Program-made: the position numbers and the translations under genes | The notes under the pieces: generated by a model | Database searches by the model: none | What the model was told of the DNA's origin: nothing | What the model saw: the letters and a program-made list of their open reading frames with translations, nothing else | Assembly: GCA_964390805.1 (NCBI GenBank) | Contig: CAYMKL010000149.1 | Span: 1 to 15,678 of the forward strand | Direction: 5' to 3' | Origin: CAYMKL01 sp964390805 | Lineage (GTDB): Bacteria; Chloroflexota; Anaerolineae; VGOG01 | DNA length: 15,678 bases | Shown here: positions 5,482 to 12,639 of the stretch, in pieces | Layout: each line of letters opens with the position of its first letter | Numbering within the stretch: the stretch's first letter is position 1

Positions 5482-7452
5482 TCACGGTTGCAGCCAGAGG
5501 CTGTAGCAGCCTACCTCCGAGGAAGTGAGGTTGCTGACCAGAACGTAATACGTTTGACCTTGTTCCAGCCAAATCCCGAGTTCCCCTGACCCGTAGGCCT
5601 CGCCCCAGGCTATGGGCACCAATGAGCCGGGCGGATCGCCGATGGCTTGAGAGACCAACAGCCAGATGCGAAGGCTGCTGGGCTCCAGACCCTGTGTCCA
5701 CAACCAGTGGGTGCCGGTCGAATCTACCTTCCACTGGAACCAGTCGGGGTCGTCGCCTTTCTTGCCCACCGGTTGGGTGAGGGACCAGAAGGTGCGATCT
5801 ACGAAGAGCCCTGACCCGTAGGGAACACTGGGGTCTTTCCAGAAGTCATTGCCGGGCTCATTGTCATCCGGGGCGTCCCAACCGCAGGGCAGACCATGCT
5901 TCATGACATAAGGTAAGTAGGCCTGAGCATCCCATGGCCCTGGAGTATCCGTGGGAGTCGGCGTGATTGTAGGGGTTAGAGTAGTCGTGGCGGTTGGGGT
6001 AGGGGTAGGGGTTGGAGTAGGGGTAACGATCGGGGTGTTGGTGACGGTTGGCGTGGTGGTGGGTGTCCCGCTTGGGGTAGGTGTGGGAGTGTCGGTGGGC
6101 GTTGAGGTTGGTGTGCCGGTTGGCGTTATCGTGGGGGTTAGTGTTGCCGTGCCAGTGTGGGTCGGCGTGGGCGTCGGCCCAGGTGTGTCCGTGACAGTTG
6201 GCGTTGCTGTAGCAGTTGGCGTCGGTGTCGCTGTCGGAGTGGGCGTCGGCGTGATAGTGGGAGTGGAAGTGTCCGTCGGCGTTGCTGTTGGAGTGGAGGT
6301 GGGCGGAGGGGTCTCGAAGCCGTACCTGGTAACTCCGCCACCATAGGTGCCGAACCAGGTGTTCCCCTGATTGTCCACGGCGATGGAAGTGATGTAGTCA
6401 CTCTCCATCTCCGGTACGCTCGAAGTGTTGTAGAGTGTCCAACTGGAGCCATCGAACTTGTTGATCCCGTACCACTTGGTACCGAACCACTTGTTGCCCT
6501 CCCAGTCTATGGCGATGGCGTTGATATCATGGCCTTCAAGGCCGCTATAAGCGGCAATATAGGCTGTCCAGGAGCTGTCATCGAATCGGCTCACCGCAGC
6601 ATAGTCGCATGCTACGTAGGGCGGCACACACCACTCAGCAATTCCGTCGGTACACCCTCCAAACCACTTTACATTGGAGTTATCTACGGCGATGGCCCGG
6701 ACGTGATCACTGGCTAGCCCTGACCAATCACGGTAGGTAGTCCAGCCCACTCCATTGAACTTGCTCACCCCACCGGTGGAAGTACCGACCCAGACATCGC
6801 CTGAGAGGTCTGTCGCGATGGCATTGACGGAGTCAGAAGCCAATGCTCCATTTGATTTGTTGAAGGTCGCCCAGCTCGTTCCGTCGAATCTGCTCACCCC
6901 GAACCCTGCCCCATCGTTCAGCCTGGTGCCGAACCAGATGTTCCCCCCCTGGTCCACGGCGACAGAAGAGATATAGTTGAACGCCAGCCCAGAGGTCGAG
7001 GTGTTATAGGTCGTCCAGTTAGCCCCATCGAACTTGCTCACCCCTTGAGGGGTGCCGAACCACTTGGTACCTGCCGCGTCTATGGCGATGGCGTTGACAC
7101 GGCGATGCACCAACCCCGAGTTTGAGGTATCGTAGAGCGTCCAGTTGGTTCCGTCGAACTTGTTGACTCCCCGATTCGTGCCGAACCACCTGTTCCCCTC
7201 GGCGTCCACAGCTATGGACAGGACATAATCCCACACCAGGTCCGAGTTGGAGGTAGTGTAGGTTGCCCAGGTGCCCTGCTGGGTTTCGAGAACACCAGCA
7301 GACTGCGGTGAGCGAGCCGGTCCGTTGCTAAGAGCGGTGGAGAACCCACGCTCAAGGGTGGTCAGAAAGGCTACCAGAAGAACGGAGGCTACTAGCAAAT
7401 ACAGCAACCTGGTAAGTGTAGCGGTGATCCGCCTGATATTCAGCTTAGTCAT
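5482..7452 (-). CDS. Secreted seven-bladed beta-propeller protein with Thr-Pro linker and C-terminal beta domain
   Basis: Residues 1-8 are basic and ~15-32 hydrophobic: a signal peptide or N-terminal anchor. Residues 62-380 hold seven repeats of the form WTxYxTSxSGLxxxxxxxIAxDxxGNxWFGTxxGVxKFDGxx, starting at 62, 104, 146, 194, 237, 295 and 338. These match the two-component-regulator propeller (Reg_prop) blades, and the count fits a closed seven-bladed propeller. The third and fifth repeats carry inserts; the fifth has cysteines (268, 275, 282). Residues ~381-505 are a Thr/Pro-rich linker, then AYLPYVMKHG, then a ~130-aa beta-rich domain like a bacterial pre-peptidase C-terminal domain. No kinase domain follows, so this is a surface or secreted protein, not a sensor kinase. 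The start ATG at 7452 has AAGGAG 7 bases upstream and overlaps the TGA of the preceding gene (ATGA). Domain reading is firm; the ligand is unknown. Confidence 0.85.
   Translation of the reverse strand: MTKLNIRRITATLTRLLYLLVASVLLVAFLTTLERGFSTALSNGPARSPQSAGVLETQQGTWATYTTSNSDLVWDYVLSIAVDAEGNRWFGTNRGVNKFDGTNWTLYDTSNSGLVHRRVNAIAIDAAGTKWFGTPQGVSKFDGANWTTYNTSTSGLAFNYISSVAVDQGGNIWFGTRLNDGAGFGVSRFDGTSWATFNKSNGALASDSVNAIATDLSGDVWVGTSTGGVSKFNGVGWTTYRDWSGLASDHVRAIAVDNSNVKWFGGCTDGIAEWCVPPYVACDYAAVSRFDDSSWTAYIAAYSGLEGHDINAIAIDWEGNKWFGTKWYGINKFDGSSWTLYNTSSVPEMESDYITSIAVDNQGNTWFGTYGGGVTRYGFETPPPTSTPTATPTDTSTPTITPTPTPTATPTPTATATPTVTDTPGPTPTPTHTGTATLTPTITPTGTPTSTPTDTPTPTPSGTPTTTPTVTNTPIVTPTPTPTPTPTATTTLTPTITPTPTDTPGPWDAQAYLPYVMKHGLPCGWDAPDDNEPGNDFWKDPSVPYGSGLFVDRTFWSLTQPVGKKGDDPDWFQWKVDSTGTHWLWTQGLEPSSLRIWLLVSQAIGDPPGSLVPIAWGEAYGSGELGIWLEQGQTYYVLVSNLTSSEVGCYSLWLQP
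5938..6312. repeat. Low-complexity tract coding for the Thr-Pro linker
   Basis: An irregular ~6-base periodic tract, G/T-rich on the + strand, encodes about 125 residues of which roughly half are Thr and most of the rest Pro. At 5996-6023 it contains four runs of four G separated by 2, 2 and 8 bases, a G-quadruplex-forming pattern on the template strand of the gene. Confidence 0.85.
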
Positions 7453-9638
7453 AGAGATTCTCCTTCCAATACTTGATAGATGTAAAACGGTATCTCAAAC
7501 TCCCAGGCCTTAGGAGGGAAAGCAGATACGGTGGTAACAGTTGAGGAGCGCCAGTTTTCCTCAGCTACAGGCACGAGGTTGTATCCCTTGCGGGGGATGA
7601 AAGGGGGATCCCACTGGCTTACGAAATAAATCCCCCTCCCATCATCTAGCCACCGAGCTATGGCTGTCGAAAACGGATCCTCTTCTTTGAGGGTGGTGGA
7701 GATCAGCAGCGTATCCTTGTCGTAGACAGACCAGAGAGGTGCGGCAAAGTGGCCCACGCGGGAATCTTGGAACCATATCTCTTCGAAGACCACGACGTCC
7801 CCTGGGCCGAAGTGGCTAGCCAGCTTCTCGCTGAAGGCGATGGTGTTTGGCATCTCTCGATAGTTCACATAAGGCAGACTCAAAGTCAGGAAACTGGCCA
7901 GCAGGATAGCGGCGATGCCTGCTGTGACAATCAGTTGAGCGACTCTCAGAGGCTTCGGTGGATCCAAAATTGCTCTAACTTTGTCCCAACTCAGTATCGC
8001 ATAGCTGGCCAACAGGATCAAAGACGGAATCAAAACGGGCACTTGCCTTCTGATAGGGTAGACGTAGGAAGGCGTGGTGGACATAGCCAGCACGGATAGC
8101 GTGGCGACGCCGTGAATCGAAATGAGGGCCAGGAAGAAGGCTGTCCTCTCGTTGACATCCCGCCTGATCAGCTCCACCAGACCGAAGATCCCCAACCAGA
8201 GGCCCAAGGGCGAGACGAATTGCCCCAATTGGACAACGTTTTCACCCTTTGCGATGAAGTAAGCGTATATCGCCAGGAGGAGTATCGCCAGCGAAAGAAT
8301 CGTTGACACCAAATGGCGCCCTTCGTAGAGTGGGTTCAGCCTTCTTTCATTCCTCGCTCCGAGCGAGCGCGAGAGTCCCCAATAGACGATCAGGATAAGT
8401 AATCCTCCCAACGCAATGGCCGATAGGGCCAGCAAGGCCGGAAACTCGATGAACAGCGGCCGAAGTTTAATCCACAAGCCATAGGAATTCAACTCTACAT
8501 AAGGCCTGCTGGCTGTCAAAGCTAAGATGCCTCCATCTACGAGGAGAAGTCCAAAAGGGATGGCGAAAAAATGGAAATCTTTCGGTAGCTTGCTCCTTAG
8601 AACCAGCCAGCACCCGAAGAACATGGCCAGGGGCAGGATGACAATGAGACCTTCAATCCGAGTAAGGATGGCCTGGCCGAAGCAGAGGGCGGCAATGGCA
8701 GCGTACGGCTGGCGCTCCGGCTTGTGCTCTACGATGTAAGTTGTTAAGGCGTATATTCCGCCGAAGAGCAAGCACTGGCTCAGAATCTCTGAATAAGGCA
8801 CTCGAGAGAAATATATCTGAGTGAAGCTGACGGCAAGGAGCACAGCCGCCAGCAGGCCCACTTTCCTGCCGAACATGGCCTGCCCGGCGAAATACAGGCT
8901 GAGCACGCTCAGCGCTCCGAAAAAGGGCGTGGCGTACAGGCTGAACCGTAATCCCCCCAGGGCGTAGAAGATGGCTATCCAGACCGAGAAGAGAGGCGGA
9001 TGATAGGCCGTCAACTCACCCCTGTCTGGGTCGGCCACGGCAAATGACCATAGGTAGATTCCCCTTGCTTCCGTATCTGGAAAGTAGGCAAACCTCTCTC
9101 TTAGCGAGGCAAAGGAGCTATAGAACAACGACCTGGCCGCTGGGGGCAGAGATGAAAGAACTGGACTCTCACCGCTAAGTGCGCCGGTTCTAGCGATATG
9201 AGCGCCCGTGTTCGCATACCAACCAGCGTCCAGCCAGCCCAGAATGTACTCGCTGGGCCTGGCATAGAGCAATAGCGACAGGCAGAACAGGAAGAAGGTG
9301 ACGGCACCTTCCCATTCGCCTCGGTCAGGAGACCTTCGGCGATCAAGAATAGAAGGGAGCCTAAGAGATAGCTTCTCGCCTTTGGCTGCCATGAAAGCCA
9401 GGCAGAAAACTGAGTAGGCGGCCAGGGCTAGCAGGAGGCCACCCAGGGAGAAAATCCCCGCCTGGGCCAACACCAGGCCGATCAGGCCAGAGATGAGAAC
9501 GCTTATGAGCAGGGATAGGAATAGTCGCTGCCCGACTGTCGTTTTGGTGTTGTTCGTTTCTCCCGAGAAGGGAAGATGCAGGGTGAAGTAACCTGGAAGT
9601 AGAAGTATAAGGGGTAGGGTTGCGAAACGCCACGTCAT
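7449..9638 (-). CDS. Large GT39-like membrane glycosyltransferase, 729 aa
   Basis: A polytopic membrane protein with about a dozen hydrophobic segments, beginning with MTWRFATLPLILLLPGYF. The block GWLDAGWYANTGAHIARTG (134-152) holds the acidic residue D137 expected in the first outer loop of GT39/PMT_2 enzymes. SRVPYSEILSQ (278-288) matches a second conserved block of these proteins. The predicted role is transfer of a sugar from a polyprenyl-phosphate donor on the outer face of the membrane; the acceptor is not readable. The first ~110 residues are an extra membrane region ahead of the catalytic loop. Element B lies in frame at residues ~98-108 (DRRRSPDRGEW) and element C gives RAILDP before a later helix. 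The gene starts 12 bases after the thioesterase stop. AGGAG sits ~16 bases upstream of the ATG, rather far, so the start is less certain than the family. Its TGA overlaps the ATG of the propeller gene. Confidence 0.85.
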   Translation of the reverse strand: MTWRFATLPLILLLPGYFTLHLPFSGETNNTKTTVGQRLFLSLLISVLISGLIGLVLAQAGIFSLGGLLLALAAYSVFCLAFMAAKGEKLSLRLPSILDRRRSPDRGEWEGAVTFFLFCLSLLLYARPSEYILGWLDAGWYANTGAHIARTGALSGESPVLSSLPPAARSLFYSSFASLRERFAYFPDTEARGIYLWSFAVADPDRGELTAYHPPLFSVWIAIFYALGGLRFSLYATPFFGALSVLSLYFAGQAMFGRKVGLLAAVLLAVSFTQIYFSRVPYSEILSQCLLFGGIYALTTYIVEHKPERQPYAAIAALCFGQAILTRIEGLIVILPLAMFFGCWLVLRSKLPKDFHFFAIPFGLLLVDGGILALTASRPYVELNSYGLWIKLRPLFIEFPALLALSAIALGGLLILIVYWGLSRSLGARNERRLNPLYEGRHLVSTILSLAILLLAIYAYFIAKGENVVQLGQFVSPLGLWLGIFGLVELIRRDVNERTAFFLALISIHGVATLSVLAMSTTPSYVYPIRRQVPVLIPSLILLASYAILSWDKVRAILDPPKPLRVAQLIVTAGIAAILLASFLTLSLPYVNYREMPNTIAFSEKLASHFGPGDVVVFEEIWFQDSRVGHFAAPLWSVYDKDTLLISTTLKEEDPFSTAIARWLDDGRGIYFVSQWDPPFIPRKGYNLVPVAEENWRSSTVTTVSAFPPKAWEFEIPFYIYQVLEGESL
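7958..7976. repeat. Element C, copy 2 (encodes RAILDP)
   Basis: Identical over 19 bases to 4685-4703, in the same frame and orientation, in the other GT39 gene. In both places it immediately precedes a predicted membrane helix. Confidence 0.6.
9315..9346. repeat. Element B, intact copy in frame inside GT39 gene
   Basis: A 32-base unit containing TTCGCCTCGGTCAGGAGACC and ending CGGCGATCAA. It encodes part of DRRRSPDRGEW in a loop between two membrane helices. Relative to the coding strand it lies in the opposite orientation from the B unit at 4736-4791, which has been split by element A. Confidence 0.7.
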
Positions 9639-9650
9639 GAAGTTGATCTG

Positions 9651-10058
9651 TTAGCTCCTCAGCATCTCCTGTATCTCTTGCGGAATGGTTTTGCTCCTTC
9701 CGTTTTCGTCCACGCAGATGTGCTTGGTTTGCCCTGTGACCAACAGTTGGCCCGTCTCGGCCATGACGACCTGGTAGGCGAAGGTCACCTGGCGGCTGCG
9801 CGCTTCCTCGACCCTGGTTCTGACCGTGACCAGGTCGCCGTAGCGGGCGGGGGCCAGGTAGCGGGCCTGCACTTCGATGACGGGCAGGTAGTAGCCCTGA
9901 GCCTCCAGGTGAGCGTACTCGCCACCCTGCTGGCGCATGCATTCGCCGCGCCCGACCTCGAACCAAATGATGTAGTTGGTGTGATAAACGATGCCCATAG
10001 CGTCGGTCTCGGCATAGCGGACTCGCAACGTCGTCTCGACTACACAGTCTTTGCTCAT
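9651..10058 (-). CDS. YbgC/4HBT-family acyl-CoA thioesterase, 135 aa
   Basis: A single hot-dog domain that hydrolyses acyl-CoA thioesters, cytoplasmic and usually tetrameric. The signature RVRYAETDAMGIVYHTNYIIWFE (12-34) is that of the 4HBT/YbgC group, with D19 in the catalytic position and H26/Y29 in the conserved HxxY. Length is normal for the family. The ATG at 10058 has GGGAG 7 bases upstream and overlaps the TGA of the CPBP protease gene (ATGA), so the two are probably translated together. In proteobacteria YbgC is linked to the Tol-Pal genes; no tol genes are visible here. Acyl-chain preference cannot be inferred. Confidence 0.9.
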   Translation of the reverse strand: MSKDCVVETTLRVRYAETDAMGIVYHTNYIIWFEVGRGECMRQQGGEYAHLEAQGYYLPVIEVQARYLAPARYGDLVTVRTRVEEARSRQVTFAYQVVMAETGQLLVTGQTKHICVDENGRSKTIPQEIQEMLRS

Positions 10059-11005
10059 GCTGATTCTCCCGTTGTTTGACTTTGACCGAGATGTCTTTGT
10101 CGCGCCCGGCCCCAGGCCCAGAGCAGACCTATCCCTAGCAGTATGGTCCCCAGGTTTATCAATCCCGTCGTGCCGAAAGAACCGCCGGTGATGAATTCTG
10201 GCCCGCTAACTGAAACGTGCACCAATCTGAAATCTTCGAGGGAGCCAGCGAGGGGCAGGCCAAAGACGACCGCCCCAAAGAAATCAGCAGAGAAATGGAT
10301 AGCTATGGGCAACCACAGGGAGCGAGTTATGAGAAAGCCATAAGCTACAAAAATGCCGCCAAGAGCGATTGAAAAGATCGAGACAAGACTGACATCAGGG
10401 TCGAAGATCCAATGTGCCACTCCGAAGAAAACAGAGGTGGCAAGGACAGCCACAGCCATACCCCAATCCTCGGCCAGGTTCTGCATGATGTAGCCACGGA
10501 ATATCAGTTCCTCGTTGAAGCCCACCATCACGAAGGCGAGACATCCCAAAGCCAGGCCGCTCAAGAGGTCACCGGTTGACAGGCTCTGCCAAGCGAATCC
10601 ATGGATAGTCAGCCAGCCACCACCCCATTTGGCCAAGAAAGACAGTAGTTCCAGCAAGGCCCCTAATCCTATCCCGGCAGCAATGTCGGCCAGCCAGCCC
10701 CGATAGGGGCTCAGTCCCAGGCTGCTCAGAGTACGTCCGTCGAGAAAACGACGGAGCAAATAGACAGCCAACACGACACAAGCTACGTTCATGACGTATG
10801 TAGACGCCTGGCGAAGCCAATCAGGGACTGAAGACCGGTTCAAGACAAACCAGCCCAAGACGCTGTTGACCGTTAGCTTGACTAAGAGATAGGTGGGCGC
10901 GTATGGGAGGATTCGCAACGTAGGTCGCAGACGTCCCTCCTTGATGAATATCCTCGCCCAGATGCCTCTCGAGGCCAAGCTTGGATTCAGCTTTGTGTCG
11001 TTCAT
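10055..11005 (-). CDS. CPBP-family intramembrane glutamic protease, 316 aa (second of two)
   Basis: A membrane protease of the CAAX/CPBP (ABI) family. The three catalytic motifs are complete: FNEELIFRGY (E165, E166, R170), FGVAHW (H198) and AIHFSADF (H237), within about eight membrane segments. Substrates of bacterial members are mostly unknown; roles include peptide maturation and immunity to self-made bacteriocins. The reading frame is open further upstream to 11203, but that extension would overlap the previous gene and is unlike a membrane N-terminus. The ATG at 11005 has AAGGG about 6 bases upstream and is preferred. The start lies in an 8-bp hairpin (11005-11040) that holds the ribosome binding site in its loop. 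The first ~35 residues are soluble and basic. Confidence 0.87.
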   Translation of the reverse strand: MNDTKLNPSLASRGIWARIFIKEGRLRPTLRILPYAPTYLLVKLTVNSVLGWFVLNRSSVPDWLRQASTYVMNVACVVLAVYLLRRFLDGRTLSSLGLSPYRGWLADIAAGIGLGALLELLSFLAKWGGGWLTIHGFAWQSLSTGDLLSGLALGCLAFVMVGFNEELIFRGYIMQNLAEDWGMAVAVLATSVFFGVAHWIFDPDVSLVSIFSIALGGIFVAYGFLITRSLWLPIAIHFSADFFGAVVFGLPLAGSLEDFRLVHVSVSGPEFITGGSFGTTGLINLGTILLGIGLLWAWGRARQRHLGQSQTTGESA

Positions 11006-11040
11006 AGGTGATCCCTTCCGCTCCTGCAACCAATCACCTA
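11005..11040 (-). promoter_or_regulatory. Hairpin presenting or masking the CPBP gene ribosome binding site
   Basis: On the - strand TAGGTGAT (11040-11033) and ATCACCTA (11012-11005) are a perfect 8-bp inverted repeat. The 20-base loop contains AGGAG and AAGGG, and the stem's 3' arm ends in the A of the ATG. Such a structure could tune translation of the second CPBP gene. Structure inferred from complementarity only. Confidence 0.5.
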
Positions 11041-11094
11041 AATGACCCCAACCAACCCCATCCTGTCGGAGCTCAAGCACCAAGAGGCACCTCA

Positions 11095-11889
11095 TCATTG
11101 TCCCCAGAGGATGACCTCCAGCCAGTTGACGAATAGGTGAAATCCAACAGGGGCTGCTAAGTTCTGGCATCGGTGCATGAGCCAACCGGCAATTGACGAA
11201 CACAGAGTTGCCGCCAGGCTACCTAACAAGGCACCTGGCACGCCTCGCCCCTGAGCCCACAGATAAGGCGGGAAGTGGGTCAAGGCCATCCATACTGAAG
11301 CGATACCCCAGCCGAGCCATGGGCCAAGAGCGGCGGTCAACCGCGTTTGCAAGTAGCCCCGGAATATGACTTCCTCGCCAAAGGCAATGACGAGCATGGC
11401 CTGCAAAGCGCAAAGGCTCGATGTGCTGAGGATTGGTACGGCTGGAACGACCACAGGATTAGCAAAGAATGGCTGAATAATGAGGAGAAGGCCCAACACT
11501 AACAAGCCCGGCACCACTCCCACGAGGACCGCCTTGCCTAAGTTGTCCCGACGTAGTCCAATGCTGCTCGGTCCCTGTCGGCGGACCAGCAGAGCAGCCA
11601 AGATCGGCCAACCAATGAGCACGTAGAGGATGAGTTGATTCACGACATCCCCAGGCCCCCAAACGTGAGGTCCCTCTTCCGCCAGGCTGCCCTGGCCTCT
11701 GAACATATACAATAGCACTACCACAAGAACAGATACCACCCCTATGACCAGGACAGCCACCGAAGCCTCAACCCTGGGCCGTTCGAAGCGGACAGGGTGC
11801 TTTTTCGGCTTGAGAACAGCGATCAGCAGGCCGGCTATCAAGGCTAGTGGAATGCAGATGGGTGATAATTCTGATAGAAAAGCTTCCAA
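11095..11889 (-). CDS. CPBP-family intramembrane glutamic protease, 264 aa (first of two)
   Basis: A second CAAX/CPBP protease. Motifs: AFGEEVIFRGYLQTRL with the EExxxR triad, ALTHFPPYLW with the first histidine, and GFHLFVNW with the last histidine. About seven to eight membrane segments, length usual for the family. Apart from these motifs it is quite different from its neighbour, so this is not a recent duplication. The start is called at TTG 11889 because AAAGGAG (11903-11897) lies exactly 7 bases upstream, the same arrangement as for the MBL gene. The in-frame GTG at 11913 and ATG at 11910 lie upstream of that Shine-Dalgarno site and lack a good one of their own; if they are used the protein is 272 aa. 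An 89-base gap separates it from the next CPBP gene. Confidence 0.86.
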   Translation of the reverse strand: MEAFLSELSPICIPLALIAGLLIAVLKPKKHPVRFERPRVEASVAVLVIGVVSVLVVVLLYMFRGQGSLAEEGPHVWGPGDVVNQLILYVLIGWPILAALLVRRQGPSSIGLRRDNLGKAVLVGVVPGLLVLGLLLIIQPFFANPVVVPAVPILSTSSLCALQAMLVIAFGEEVIFRGYLQTRLTAALGPWLGWGIASVWMALTHFPPYLWAQGRGVPGALLGSLAATLCSSIAGWLMHRCQNLAAPVGFHLFVNWLEVILWGQ

Positions 11890-11946
11890 ACCGATTCTCC
11901 TTTCCCGCATCACTAGCTTTCATCACCTATGCCACTGACGCTCATG

Positions 11947-12514
11947 CTAACCAAACTCCCTCATCAACGCGCGCCCCAGCCTCTTGATGCCCTCCTCAAT
12001 CTTCTCCGGGCCGGCGGTGGCGAAGGTCAGCCGCATAGCGTTTGTGCCATCGCCATCTGGATAGAAGACTCTGCCGGGCACGAAGGCCACTTTTTCCTGC
12101 AAGGCTACGTTCAGGAACTCCGAGGCGTCAATGTGTTCCGGCAATTGCACCCAGAGGAAGAGGCCGCCTTGGGGGCGGGTCCAGGTCACGCCCGGAGGGA
12201 AGTGCTTCTCCATGGCCGCCAGCATCGCGTCCCGTCGTTCGCCATAGACCTTGCGGATATCTTTCACGTGGTGGCGGAGGATGCCCCGCTGACAGATGTC
12301 GTGGGCCACCATCTGGACAAAGGTGCTGGTGTGTAGGTCTGACCCCTGCTTGTCCTGAACGAGCTTGGCGATGATCTTGCTGGGGGCAACGATCCAGCCG
12401 AGGCGGATGCCGGGGGAGAGGGTCTTGGAGAAGGTGCTCAGGTAGAGGACGTTCTCCGAAGCGCTCATTCCAATTCGTGGTTACCTGGCCGTCCAAAGTT
12501 GACTTCGATGTCAT
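11947..12514 (-). pseudogene. Class I PLP-dependent aminotransferase with internal deletion
   Basis: The piece from 12468 down (173 codons) is the C-terminal part of a class I/MocR-type aminotransferase of the 2-aminoadipate/valine-pyruvate kind. STFSKTLSPGIRLGW contains the PLP-binding lysine (K15 of the piece) and the phosphate-contacting arginine, and the small C-terminal domain runs to the normal end. Everything before the lysine, roughly 215 codons in full-length relatives (~400 aa), is missing, including most of the cofactor pocket. A proper start signal remains upstream: ATG at 12514 behind GAGG with 7-base spacing, giving MTSKSTLDGQVTTN, a plausible aminotransferase N-terminus. That stub is in another frame. 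The simplest reading is an internal deletion between ~12514 and 12468 joining both ends out of frame. The remaining ORF at 12468 could be translated but should not be an active transaminase. Confidence 0.8.
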
Positions 12515-12639
12515 TGTGAGACCTCTTCCATCCATCTTTTCTCCCCCTTAATGATCTCCCGCAGGGCAAGCCTACGCGCCTGGCCTGTGAGACATTCCAG
12601 TTTGCGCACGCCTAAGGGGTCAATCTCCAGTTGGTTCGC
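12511..12639 (-). pseudogene. Remnant of an unrecognised gene between protease and aminotransferase
   Basis: From the codon after the protease stop (12640-12642) a single frame stays open to a TGA at 12513-12511. It includes PLGVRKLECLTGQARRLA and then LREIIKGEKRWMEEVSQ. It has no ATG near its beginning; a GTG at 12609 has no well-placed Shine-Dalgarno sequence. The TGA overlaps the aminotransferase ATG (ATGA), as at other junctions here, so this looks like the tail of a gene once coupled to the aminotransferase. It is in frame with the protease, so read-through of one TAA would extend that protein. No family recognised. Confidence 0.4.

Noticed and set aside
5938..6312. CRISPR-like or minisatellite array
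   Set aside because: There are no fixed repeats with unique spacers; it is irregular low-complexity coding sequence for a Thr-Pro linker.
5951..6346. A 131-codon + strand ORF coding for a Val-Gly repeat protein
   Set aside because: It is the antisense shadow of the Thr-Pro linker codons of the propeller gene. The composition follows directly from reverse-complementing ACN-CCN repeats, and the opposite frame has clear domains on both sides.
11006..11203. N-terminal extension of the second CPBP protease to 11203
   Set aside because: It would overlap the end of the previous gene by more than 100 bases, has no Shine-Dalgarno site, and adds 66 residues unlike the family, whereas ATG 11005 has a ribosome site.
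10055..11889. Recent tandem duplication of the two CPBP genes
   Set aside because: Outside the three catalytic motifs the proteins differ in sequence, length and topology, so they are distant family members.
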